Source of the DNA: Alteracholeplasma palmae J233
Lineage (GTDB): Bacteria; Bacillota_I; Bacilli_A; Acholeplasmatales; Acholeplasmataceae
NCBI RefSeq assembly: GCF_000968055.1
Contig: NC_022538.1
Location: 310,001-374,000 of the forward strand
DNA length: 64,000 nucleotides
Direction of reading: 5' to 3'
Below, one piece after another: positions 1 to 8,386 of this stretch (position 1 is the stretch's first letter; every line of letters begins with the position of its first letter). The position numbers and the translations under genes are program-made. The notes beneath the pieces were generated by a model that searched no databases, had not been told where the DNA came from, and saw nothing but the letters and a program-made list of their open reading frames with translations.

Positions 1-195
1 GTATATTCTAAGATCTTAAATAATAGAGATTCAGCAGTTCAGCATATGGATTATATAAAGAAAAATGTACCTAATGAAGGACATATAAGAATGATGTTAT
101 TAACAGAGAAACAATATTCAAGAATGGAGATTGTCATAGGCGGTAAAAGTAGGACTGAACAACTGATTACCGTCGATCCATTTTTAAAATTATAG
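1..195 (+). CDS. cas2: Cas2, C-terminal part (5' end outside window)
   Basis: The frame is open from base 1 to a TAG at 193-195 and encodes the last 64 residues of a Cas2-like protein. It contains EGHIRMMLLTEKQYSRMEIV, the pattern seen near the C-terminus of type II Cas2 proteins, and ends VDPFLKL. Cas2 forms the spacer-integration complex with Cas1. The csn2 start follows after 10 bases with a shared Shine-Dalgarno (AGGAGG) next to the cas2 stop, so the genes are translationally adjacent in one cas operon. cas1 and cas9 should lie to the left, outside the window. The call rests on the motif and on the position before csn2 and the array. Confidence 0.85.
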   Translation, partial: VYSKILNNRDSAVQHMDYIKKNVPNEGHIRMMLLTEKQYSRMEIVIGGKSRTEQLITVDPFLKL

Positions 196-205
196 GAGGA
201 AAAAG

Positions 206-1093
206 TTGAATAAGATAACAGTAAAACTAAGAAAAGAACGAATTGAATTTGGTATTAATCAATATAAGTATTTAATAGGATCAAATTATAGTGATAAACA
301 TCAAATTGTTCAAAGTATTAAAAAGTGTTTTGAAAGAGGCAATAATAGTGAGTTTGCCATAGATAATAATTCAGAGTTATGGTTTAAGATTAATGATAAA
401 GATGTTGATATCAGAAAGTATAAACTATTTAATATAACATCAATATTTGATTATAAGACAGAAATCAAGCTCGGAGCTAAGTCAATTATCCTAAATTATC
501 TAGAGGCAATATTTAAAGATATTGAATATGATGATTTAGTTAATACATTAAGAATCATAAAAGATGACCTAGGTGTAAGTATGAGTGATAGAATTGAACA
601 AAATAATCACTATAAACTGAATTTAAAATTTGAAGAAATAACATTAAAAGGCCTTCTAAAACAAGTTGAAGTAAGTCTATATAAGGACCAATTAATATCA
701 AATGAATATGATTTAAGTTATGAGGATTTAGTTTTATTCCAGATTGATTTAATTACTAAAATAACTGAAAATATACGAGATTTTGAATATATATGTATCA
801 TCGAAATACCTGTAGTAACCCAAATAATAAAAGAAGCGATAGAAAAAGTTAAGCAAAAAAATCTTATGATCTTAATAGTGTCTAATGATAGTTATATAAA
901 AAATGTGGACATAAATAATTTTTTATCTTTAAACAAACAAATTATTGATTTTTCTGATGAGGTAAGCATTTATAATGATATTATTCTAAATCTTGAAAGA
1001 AATAGTACAATTCAAGATATAAGAGAACATGTGTCACTGTATTTTAACAGTGAAGGCAGACAAGATGATTTAAATTTAAGTAAAATTCTCTAA
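206..1093 (+). CDS. csn2: Csn2-type CRISPR adaptation protein
   Basis: A 295-residue protein between cas2 and the CRISPR array. It starts at TTG (206) with AGGAGGA a few bases upstream. Csn2 is the type II-A signature subunit: a ring-shaped DNA-end-binding protein needed for spacer acquisition with Cas1-Cas2 and Cas9. The N-terminus (beta-rich, IEFGINQYKYLIGSN) resembles the region where Csn2 begins its degenerate P-loop-like fold. The length falls between the short (about 220 residues) and long (about 350) Csn2 groups. Sequence identity in this family is low, so the call relies strongly on position. It is the last cas gene, and only 42 bases separate it from the first repeat. Confidence 0.8.
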   Translation: MNKITVKLRKERIEFGINQYKYLIGSNYSDKHQIVQSIKKCFERGNNSEFAIDNNSELWFKINDKDVDIRKYKLFNITSIFDYKTEIKLGAKSIILNYLEAIFKDIEYDDLVNTLRIIKDDLGVSMSDRIEQNNHYKLNLKFEEITLKGLLKQVEVSLYKDQLISNEYDLSYEDLVLFQIDLITKITENIRDFEYICIIEIPVVTQIIKEAIEKVKQKNLMILIVSNDSYIKNVDINNFLSLNKQIIDFSDEVSIYNDIILNLERNSTIQDIREHVSLYFNSEGRQDDLNLSKIL

Positions 1094-1116
1094 TCATAGA
1101 GAAAAAACAAAATAAA

Positions 1117-1135
1117 TGTTATAATTTATTTTGAG
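1117..1135 (+). promoter_or_regulatory. CRISPR leader end: extended -10 promoter and leader anchor
   Basis: The 42-base gap between csn2 and the first repeat carries an extended -10 (TG-T-TATAAT, 1117-1125) and ends in TTTTGAG (1129-1135) directly against repeat 1. This is close to the ATTTGAG leader-anchoring sequence known to direct spacer insertion in type II-A systems. It predicts that transcription and new-spacer insertion both occur at this end, with the array reading on the plus strand. The promoter has no clear -35 and the motif match is one base off. Confidence 0.5.
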
Positions 1136-4100
1136 GTTGTGTTACCCTCGTAATTTTTGCTATCTAACAACCATCTATCATCATAGCCCACTCGTATCTT
1201 AGTTGTGTTACCCTCGTAATTTTTGCTATCTAACAACTAATAGGCGTTCTATGGTTGTAAAATCAAGTTGTGTTACCCTCGTAATTTTTGCTATCTAACA
1301 ACCTAATATCGTAGGCACAACTTTAATCATTAGTTGTGTTACCCTCGTAATTTTTGCTATCTAACAACGTGTTGCTAGTACTTCTGTAGCGTGGATATGT
1401 TGTGTTACCCTCGTAATTTTTGCTATCTAACAACATGAAGCAATAAAGAAGTATAACGAAATAAGTTGTGTTACCCTCGTAATTTTTGCTATCTAACAAC
1501 AACCTAAAGAGTTTAACACTAAAGTATTGTGTTGTGTTACCCTCGTAATTTTTGCTATCTAACAACCTTTAGGATGGCATAAAGATGATGGGTCTAGTTG
1601 TGTTACCCTCGTAATTTTTGCTATCTAACAACCATAAGAAAGGTGGTGATATAATGCTCTATGTTGTGTTACCCTCGTAATTTTTGCTATCTAACAACAC
1701 AGTTCCCCACTATCTAACCTAACAACTCGTTGTGTTACCCTCGTAATTTTTGCTATCTAACAACATCAGCAATGACTGCTAATACTACTTTATTGTTGTG
1801 TTACCCTCGTAATTTTTGCTATCTAACAACTAGAAGTTTGAAACGCTAACAATATTTACAGTTGTGTTACCCTCGTAATTTTTGCTATCTAACAACATGC
1901 AGAGCTTACAGCACTCGCAAATGCCAGTTGTGTTACCCTCGTAATTTTTGCTATCTAACAACTGGTGTATTTGAGTATATTGGATTAATTCCGTTGTGTT
2001 ACCCTCGTAATTTTTGCTATCTAACAACGGATAAATCAAACATTGTAACCTTAGGTACGTTGTGTTACCCTCGTAATTTTTGCTATCTAACAACTCAGTG
2101 GTCTTGAAGTATACAACAAGCCAAGTTGTGTTACCCTCGTAATTTTTGCTATCTAACAACGTTTTTCTGCAGATGCTTTAGTGTTTATGTGTTGTGTTAC
2201 CCTCGTAATTTTTGCTATCTAACAACCCATAACGTGAATAGATTCCATAATTTAATGTTGTGTTACCCTCGTAATTTTTGCTATCTAACAACTTTAGCAT
2301 TACCAACATAACCCAAAGAGTTGTTGTGTTACCCTCGTAATTTTTGCTATCTAACAACGTACATATGACAATCCGTTTGATGGGTACAGTTGTGTTACCC
2401 TCGTAATTTTTGCTATCTAACAACACCAAATCTTAGATAACGCGCTTTTATTGTGTTGTGTTACCCTCGTAATTTTTGCTATCTAACAACGTACATATGA
2501 CAATCCGTTTGATGCGTACAGTTGTGTTACCCTCGTAATTTTTGCTATCTAACAACCAATCAACAATGGCAACTTTCTGACTGATGGTTGTGTTACCCTC
2601 GTAATTTTTGCTATCTAACAACCAATCATTTGGCAAGGTGATGAATATGATAGTTGTGTTACCCTCGTAATTTTTGCTATCTAACAACTGCAAAGAGCGA
2701 TTGAGGCTTTAGAGTTAGGTTGTGTTACCCTCGTAATTTTTGCTATCTAACAACATGATACCGCATTAGGAGCATGGAAAGATGGTTGTGTTACCCTCGT
2801 AATTTTTGCTATCTAACAACGACTTTTGCAATGAGTATGATTTGAGATTTGTTGTGTTACCCTCGTAATTTTTGCTATCTAACAACCTAGAAAAGTATAT
2901 GCTGATGTATATATTGGTTGTGTTACCCTCGTAATTTTTGCTATCTAACAACTTTAGCATTACCAACATAACCCAAAGAGTTGTTGTGTTACCCTCGTAA
3001 TTTTTGCTATCTAACAACGTACATATGACAATCCGTTTGATGGGTACAGTTGTGTTACCCTCGTAATTTTTGCTATCTAACAACACCAAATCTTAGATAA
3101 CGCGCTTTTATTGTGTTGTGTTACCCTCGTAATTTTTGCTATCTAACAACGTACATATGACAATCCGTTTGATGCGTACAGTTGTGTTACCCTCGTAATT
3201 TTTGCTATCTAACAACCAATCAACAATGGCAACTTTCTGACTGATGGTTGTGTTACCCTCGTAATTTTTGCTATCTAACAACCAATCATTTGGCAAGGTG
3301 ATGAATATGATAGTTGTGTTACCCTCGTAATTTTTGCTATCTAACAACACATGAAAGCAAACGATGTAACCATATTTAGTTGTGTTACCCTCGTAATTTT
3401 TGCTATCTAACAACTGAATAATATGTGTTTGGTTCAACCATATCGTTGTGTTACCCTCGTAATTTTTGCTATCTAACAACAAGAAGTGGCAGATGAATAA
3501 CCACTCCTAAGTTGTGTTACCCTCGTAATTTTTGCTATCTAACAACCAATCATTTGGCAAGGTGATGAATATGATAGTTGTGTTACCCTCGTAATTTTTG
3601 CTATCTAACAACACATGAAAGCAAACGATGTAACCATATTTAGTTGTGTTACCCTCGTAATTTTTGCTATCTAACAACTGAATAATATGTGTTTGGTTCA
3701 ACCATATCGTTGTGTTACCCTCGTAATTTTTGCTATCTAACAACAAGAAGTGGCAGATGAATAACCACTCCTAAGTTGTGTTACCCTCGTAATTTTTGCT
3801 ATCTAACAACTGAATAATATGTGTTTGGTTCAACCATATCGTTGTGTTACCCTCGTAATTTTTGCTATCTAACAACAAGAAGTGGCAGATGAATAACCAC
3901 TCCTAAGTTGTGTTACCCTCGTAATTTTTGCTATCTAACAACTTCTCATCAAAAAGCGTTGCACTATTCTAGTTGTGTTACCCTCGTAATTTTTGCTATC
4001 TAACAACCCATGTCTTACTCCGTTTCTATCTCAATTCGTTGTGTTACCCTCGTAATTTTTGCTATCTAACAACAAACAAAATGTTATCAAAAGTTAAAGC

Positions 4101-4319
4101 ATTGTTGTGTTACCCTTGTAATTTTTGCTATCTAACAACCAGAACTCATGAACTTACCAGATGGACTTAGTTGTGTTACCCTCGTAATTTTTGCTATCTA
4201 ACAACTCTATATTTAGATATGTAAGTCAATGCTTGTTGTGTTACCCTCGTAATTTTTGCTATCTAACAACTTAAAATTAAATCAAGTTGTTTTAAATTGA
4301 GTTGTGTTACCCTCCTAAT
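1136..4319 (+). CRISPR. Type II-A CRISPR array, 48 full repeats plus a degenerate 49th
   Basis: The 36-base repeat begins GTTGTGTTACCCTC and ends GCTATCTAACAAC. Spacers are 29-30 bases, giving a 65-66 base period. I count 48 full repeats (first 1136-1171, last 4235-4270) and a decayed one from 4301 that keeps only about 19 bases with a G-to-C change. The repeat at 4104-4139 carries a C-to-T change. Both variants lie at the right end, so this is the old, leader-distal end. Of 48 spacers, 36 are distinct and 12 are redundant through internal duplication: spacers 2293-2652 recur at 2953-3312, 3283-3510 at 3547-3774, and 3679-3774 again at 3811-3906. The repeat resembles the Streptococcus thermophilus CR1 repeat in its ends and CTC/ATTT core, supporting type II and plus-strand crRNA. 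Confidence 0.98.
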
Positions 4320-4476
4320 GAATAAAAGAATTTAATGATATCAAAATATATATTTCTTTTTATCTAATAAAATGATACAATTGCTTTGGTTGCAAAAGAA
4401 CATAACTTACTCCAAAAGTATTATTTATGGTGGGTTCTGCAACTTTTAATATAATACTATATATTAAAATAAAAGA

Positions 4477-4530
4477 AGAAGTCTATAAAAAAACTTGTTT
4501 AATTACTTGTCATAGATTTCTTTTTTCTTT
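4477..4530 (+). terminator. Rho-independent terminator downstream of the CRISPR array
   Basis: AGAAGTCTAT (4477-4486) pairs with ATAGATTTCT (4512-4521) with one G-U, followed by a T-rich run. It lies about 160 bases beyond the last degenerate repeat and would end the pre-crRNA transcript. The loop is long (25 bases), so the call is moderate. Confidence 0.45.
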
Positions 4531-4643
4531 ATATTCAGACTTTAATCAATAAACTTTTAAACTATTATTAGTAGTTTAGTTTTTCATATTTCATGTTATG
4601 TTTTATTGTAAGCAGAAAGGACAATTATAAAAAACAAAAATTT

Positions 4644-4658
4644 AAGAAAGCGCTTTAT
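4644..4658 (+). promoter_or_regulatory. cre-like palindromic operator
   Basis: AAGAAAGCGCTTTAT matches 13 of 15 positions of the Bacillus catabolite-responsive element consensus WTGAAARCGYTTWCW and contains the perfect palindrome AAAGCGCTTT. It ends 17 bases before the -35 of the next gene, a place where a LacI/CcpA-family protein could act. Whether this organism encodes CcpA is not visible here. Confidence 0.4.
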
Positions 4659-4675
4659 TTTTCTTATATAAAGAC

Positions 4676-4703
4676 TTGCTAAATATAAAATATGGGTTAT
4701 AAT
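4676..4703 (+). promoter_or_regulatory. Sigma-A-type promoter of the 4728 gene
   Basis: TTGCTA (4676-4681), 16-base spacer, TATAAT (4698-4703). The start codon follows 24 bases later behind a GGGAG ribosome binding site. Confidence 0.7.
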
Positions 4704-4727
4704 AGAAACTAAAAAGGGAGAGTTAAA

Positions 4728-5327
4728 ATGAAAAAAGTTAGACAATTATCACAAACAGCAGCAGTAGTAGGATTTGTATTATCATTATTAGGGATTATCG
4801 TTTCAACAACTAAAGGAAGTGCAGCTGAAGTAGCAACCATTAATGGACTTATGGCATCTGGAAGTATCATATTAGTCATGGCGGTTGCGTTTATATTTGC
4901 GACAAACCACGTAGTTGTAAAAGTAGGGTATGGTATTTTAGCAGTAGTTGCTACTACAGGTATTTCAACATTAGTGGGATCAGGTTTATCATTATCAAAA
5001 TTTTCAAATGTAATTGATTTACTAGTAATTATTGCGTTTACTATCAGTTCATTATCATTCTTTATTAAGGCAGTATTAGAGTATTTTGGATATCAAAAAG
5101 ATGGTTTCTCATTAAACAAAAATAACAAAGTTTCAATCCTTAAAAGATGGAATAAGTTAGTTACTTCAAACACAATTGATTTAGACTCTTATAACAGTGT
5201 TAAAAATATTGTTTTAACTACAGAAAGTAACTCAGCGGCTCTAAATAAGCTAAATGAATTAGTTGAATTACTTGAAAATAACTTAGCACATCAAAGTGAT
5301 CTAAAAGAATTAATCTCAACTTTATAA
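4728..5327 (+). CDS. Small integral membrane protein of unknown function
   Basis: A 199-residue protein. Residues 1-135 form about four hydrophobic helices (the first within residues 10-27), and residues 140-199 form a charged, probably cytoplasmic, helical tail rich in Leu and Asn. I recognise no family. It is a single-gene unit with its own promoter, an upstream cre-like operator and a terminator just after the stop. This suggests regulated, stand-alone expression, possibly linked to carbon status. ATG 4728 is chosen because GGGAG precedes it by a normal distance. Confidence 0.8.
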   Translation: MKKVRQLSQTAAVVGFVLSLLGIIVSTTKGSAAEVATINGLMASGSIILVMAVAFIFATNHVVVKVGYGILAVVATTGISTLVGSGLSLSKFSNVIDLLVIIAFTISSLSFFIKAVLEYFGYQKDGFSLNKNNKVSILKRWNKLVTSNTIDLDSYNSVKNIVLTTESNSAALNKLNELVELLENNLAHQSDLKELISTL

Positions 5328-5336
5328 CAGTTAATT

Positions 5337-5366
5337 AAGATCCTTTTGATAAGGGATCTTTTTTTA
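5337..5366 (+). terminator. Rho-independent terminator
   Basis: AAGATCC..GGATCTT stem with a short loop and seven T, immediately after the 4728-5327 gene. Confidence 0.85.
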
Positions 5367-5442
5367 TGCAATCTATCTAACTTGATTAAAAAGGTCAAAG
5401 CATATATAATAAAAATATAATATGAATGTGGAGGATATACAA

Positions 5443-5865
5443 ATGGGATTCTGGATTTTTGGTAAAAAGAAGAAAAAGGTAGAAACACCTGAAGTAAAAA
5501 AGGTGGAAGTGGAAGAAACAAAACAAGAAGTGAAAGAAGAAAAAGTTGTTAATAAACCTGTAGAGAAAAAACAACCAGTAGTTAAAGAATTAACACAAGA
5601 AGAATCAAAACAAGAAGCTGATGAAGAAAAAACTAAGAAACAGCCATCTAATAAATACCATGTTTCACAAAACAAAGACGACAAGAGTGCTAATTTTAAG
5701 AAATGGCGTGTTAGAAAAGCTGGGTCTGATAAGACTATCAAATTCTTTGATACACAAGCAGAAGCAATTAAATTTGCAGAAGGTTTAGCAGAAAGTAATG
5801 ATGGATCAGTTATTATCCATAAGGTAGATGGAAGTATTCGTAAACAAGATTATACTAAAAAATAA
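5443..5865 (+). CDS. DUF2188 domain protein
   Basis: A protein of about 140 residues. The first 65 residues are a Lys/Glu/Val-rich, low-complexity linker (repeated KVE/EVK). The C-terminal 70 residues (from KYHVSQN to the end) match the DUF2188 pattern: YHV opening, FKKWRVRKAGSDK, an AxxFAE helix, then a VDGSIRK-like ending. The function of the domain is not known. I chose ATG 5443 because GGAGG sits 7-8 bases upstream. An ATG at 5422 in the same frame lies before that site and lacks one. The gene is monocistronic, ending in a clear terminator. Confidence 0.8.
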   Translation: MGFWIFGKKKKKVETPEVKKVEVEETKQEVKEEKVVNKPVEKKQPVVKELTQEESKQEADEEKTKKQPSNKYHVSQNKDDKSANFKKWRVRKAGSDKTIKFFDTQAEAIKFAEGLAESNDGSVIIHKVDGSIRKQDYTKK

Positions 5866-5871
5866 AGAAAC

Positions 5872-5916
5872 AAAAGAAATCTTTATAGCCAATATTTAGA
5901 TTTCTTTTTTCTTTTA
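5872..5916 (+). terminator. Rho-independent terminator
   Basis: AAAAGAAATCT (5872-5882) pairs perfectly with AGATTTCTTTT (5898-5908), then a T-rich tail. It ends the DUF2188 gene. Confidence 0.85.
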
Positions 5917-5920
5917 TAAA

Positions 5921-5971
5921 TATAAAAAAACTTCTATAAGTCTCAATTTAAAATGAAACAAATAGAAGTTT
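5921..5971 (-). terminator. Rho-independent terminator for the minus-strand gene 6008-6583
   Basis: AAACTTCTAT (5928-5937) pairs with ATAGAAGTTT (5962-5971). Read on the minus strand it is followed by a run of T. Confidence 0.7.
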
Positions 5972-6007
5972 ATATTTAGATAATATTCTGAATCTAATAA
6001 TAGAAGC

Positions 6008-6583
6008 TTAAGCTTCTAATTTTTTTGTATCAATGAGTAAGTAAGAAGCTACTAAAGTAACTATGAAAATCATAAGATATATCACTAAAACAGTCACAAA
6101 TGCTTCTGTTCTAATTAATGATAGAACAATGATAGCAGTACCAATCATCATTATTGCACTGAGTGCTAATGTGATAAGACAAATAATTCTAGTATAGTGT
6201 GTTTCAAATTTTGGTTTAGTTTCATTCATCCAAATAAAGCATAAAGCTATAATGAAACTTGTATAGGATAATAATATAAACATTAAAACGAAAATATTGG
6301 CAGTACTACTTAAAGAATCAGAAAAACGCTTAATAATCTCTGATGTAAACATTAAGTTAAAGATTGCAAATCCCAACATGATACTTAAAGTGTATATTTT
6401 ATAGCTTTTAAATTGAATAATTAATCCTAGAGAAATCAAGATAATAAATACTAGGACAAACCAACCATCTAAACCTATTGCAGTTGTTTTATAAACGTCT
6501 GATAGAGCGAAATAAACAATTCCAATAATGAGTAATAAGATACTAGGTATTAATAAACTTAATTTATATTTATTTTGTTGCAT
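6008..6583 (-). CDS. Six-helix membrane protein of unknown function
   Basis: A 191-residue hydrophobic protein with about six predicted transmembrane segments (near residues 8-27, 40-57, 64-82, 95-114, 132-155, 160-184) and short polar loops. It ends in a charged tail, DTKKLEA. I recognise no family motif. ATG at 6583 is preceded on the minus strand by GGGAAGG. The IS1182 element ends about 50 bases upstream of this start, so the insertion may have replaced or altered the original promoter. Confidence 0.75.
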   Translation of the reverse strand: MQQNKYKLSLLIPSILLLIIGIVYFALSDVYKTTAIGLDGWFVLVFIILISLGLIIQFKSYKIYTLSIMLGFAIFNLMFTSEIIKRFSDSLSSTANIFVLMFILLSYTSFIIALCFIWMNETKPKFETHYTRIICLITLALSAIMMIGTAIIVLSLIRTEAFVTVLVIYLMIFIVTLVASYLLIDTKKLEA

Positions 6584-6671
6584 AAAATCACCTTCCCTTT
6601 AATATAATAGTATATATATTTTAGCATAAAAAAAGGGACTGTAACGAAATAAAAGTAACAGTCTATAAAAC

Positions 6672-6706
6672 AAAAAAGCCGCTCTAGAATCCTAGGGCGG
6701 TTTTTT
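6672..6706 (+). terminator. Hairpin in the IS left end that shields the transposase
   Basis: CCGC-T-CTAG pairs with CTAG-G-GCGG inside flanking A and T runs. It is an ideal Rho-independent terminator sitting directly before the transposase promoter. It would stop read-through from outside promoters. The same structure is in copy 2. Confidence 0.75.
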
Positions 6707-6720
6707 GGTATAATTATAGT

Positions 6721-8220
6721 ATGCAAACACAACAAAATATACAACATAATTTTAACCCAAAACAGTTAAAATTACCACTACAATTAGACATAAAAATTCC
6801 TTTTGATAGTGAAGTTCGTACATTTGATGAAGTATTTAGAAAATTGGAGATAAAAAAATACTTAAATAGCTCAAAAGACCCAAGAGGTCGTATGGGTTAT
6901 AATCCGGTTCAAATGTTAAAACTGATCATGTTTTGTCAAATGGAAAAGATTCAATCTTTAAGAGATATGGCAAAAGCTGCTAGAAATGATATTAGAATCA
7001 TGTGGCTTACAGATGAATTAATGCCAAGTCATCAAACAATAAAAACCTTTATGGATAAATACTTAGTTAAAGGAATAGATGAAATCTTTTATGAACTAAG
7101 TAAGTACTTAATAAAAAAAGAATCTATTGATACAGATAAATTATATATAGATGGTACTAAAATAGAATCGGTGGCTAATAAATATAGTTTTACATGGCGT
7201 GGTTCTATTGAAAAGTTTAGAGATAAGTTATATAAAAAAATAACCAAACAGATAGAATCCTTAAATAAAAGATATGAAGACTCAGATATCTTCTTTCCAA
7301 TACATGAAACATATAACACTGATAATTTAAATAGCATCAAAGACTTTCTACTTAATGAGATAGATAGGGAATTAATAGAGTTTAAATATGGTAAAGGTCA
7401 AAGAAAAACTACTTTACAAAGAGATTATGAACATATCTTAGAATATTTAGCTAAACTTGTAGAGTATGAAAGACATTTAAAGATTATGGGTAATGATAGA
7501 AACTCATATGCTAAAACAGATATAGACGCGACTTTTATGCATATGAAAGAAGATCATATGCGTAATAGTCAATTAAAACCAGGGTATAATATACAAATTG
7601 GTGTATCAAATGAATATATCCTACATCTAGATATCTATAAAGAACGTAGTGATTATAAAACTTTGATTCCTTTTTTAGAAGGATTTAAGAAAAGTTATGA
7701 CTTCTATCCAAAATATCCAGTAGCGGATGCTGGATATGGTGGATTAACGAATTATCGTTATTTAAAACTAAACGATATGGAGCTTTATCAAAAATATGCA
7801 ATGTATGCTAAAGATACGCATGACAAAAAAAGAATGAAAGATCCATATTTTCCATTTAACCTTACTAAATCAGGTAATGATTATTTAACACCTAATGGAG
7901 ATACTTTAAAGTATCTGTATAGAAATAATCGAGGTAATGATGTATATGAATTACCAAATGGTAAGCGTAAAGAGATTAATGATGAAAATCTTACATACCA
8001 AAAAGAGGTTATTAAAAATCTTACATCACCATTAGGAATTGAATTAAGAGTTCAAAGGTCAATTCAAGTTGAGGGTGCCTTTGGAGTGATTAAAGAAGCA
8101 TTTAAAGTAAGAAGATTTAGACGAAGATTAACTCATAATGTTAAAATGGAGTTTTATTTAACAGCTATTGGATATAATTTAAGAAAATATCATAATAAAA
8201 AGTATAGAATAACAGAATAG
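6721..8220 (+). CDS. IS1182-family transposase (DDE), intact
   Basis: A 499-residue transposase. The N-terminal third (residues 15-110) is the DUF772-like domain typical of IS1182/IS5-type enzymes. The DDE catalytic residues can be placed at KTDIDATF (about 266), VADAGYGG (about 336) and EGAFGVIKEAF (about 451), and the order and spacing fit the family. TATAAT (6709-6714, preceded by TGG) ends six bases before ATG 6721 and there is no Shine-Dalgarno. The message would therefore start at or within a base or two of the start codon, i.e. be leaderless. This copy is full length and could supply transposase in trans to the frameshifted copy at 52 kb. Confidence 0.95.
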   Translation: MQTQQNIQHNFNPKQLKLPLQLDIKIPFDSEVRTFDEVFRKLEIKKYLNSSKDPRGRMGYNPVQMLKLIMFCQMEKIQSLRDMAKAARNDIRIMWLTDELMPSHQTIKTFMDKYLVKGIDEIFYELSKYLIKKESIDTDKLYIDGTKIESVANKYSFTWRGSIEKFRDKLYKKITKQIESLNKRYEDSDIFFPIHETYNTDNLNSIKDFLLNEIDRELIEFKYGKGQRKTTLQRDYEHILEYLAKLVEYERHLKIMGNDRNSYAKTDIDATFMHMKEDHMRNSQLKPGYNIQIGVSNEYILHLDIYKERSDYKTLIPFLEGFKKSYDFYPKYPVADAGYGGLTNYRYLKLNDMELYQKYAMYAKDTHDKKRMKDPYFPFNLTKSGNDYLTPNGDTLKYLYRNNRGNDVYELPNGKRKEINDENLTYQKEVIKNLTSPLGIELRVQRSIQVEGAFGVIKEAFKVRRFRRRLTHNVKMEFYLTAIGYNLRKYHNKKYRITE

Positions 8221-8386
8221 ATATCCACAATAAACTTAAGATTTTAATAGAATCTTCTTTTATCATGCTTAAAAATAGATGTTTTTTGATTTTATCCACA
8301 TAGTTCACGGTAGATATAAGAAAAAAAGAACTGTTAAGTTCTGAAGTAGTGAATTACTTCATTTCTTTACAGTCCCCTTTTATTAA

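Larger units (their letters stand above)
4320..4727. other. Intergenic region after the CRISPR array
   Basis: No open frame of coding character is seen here. It contains a stem pairing GTTGC..GAAC (4389-4401) with GTTC..GCAAC (4434-4443), a terminator-like hairpin at 4477-4530, and the regulatory region of the next gene from 4644. I searched it for an anti-repeat complementary to the CRISPR repeat (tracrRNA) and saw none. Confidence 0.6.
6635..8376 (+). mobile_element. IS1182-family insertion sequence, intact copy
   Basis: The element is bounded by imperfect inverted repeats: GGGACTGTAACGAAAT at the left end (6635) and, read inward from the right, GGGACTGTAAAGAAATGAAG (ending at 8376). Length is about 1742 bases with one transposase gene. 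A second copy at 51842-53582 has the same ends, which fixes the boundaries. The left end carries a terminator-like hairpin (6672-6706) and the right end several stem-loops. The right end stops 10 bases from the clpB stop codon. No convincing target duplication is visible because both flanks are A/T runs. Confidence 0.9.

Noticed and set aside
1323-4170. Several ORFs of 61-124 codons on both strands with LLDSKNYEGNTT or CYPRNFCYLTT repeats
   Set aside because: They are translations of the CRISPR repeat-spacer unit; 66-base units keep a frame open by chance.
4320-4727. Possible tracrRNA downstream of the array
   Set aside because: I found no stretch complementary to the repeat; the anti-repeat is more likely near cas9, outside the window.
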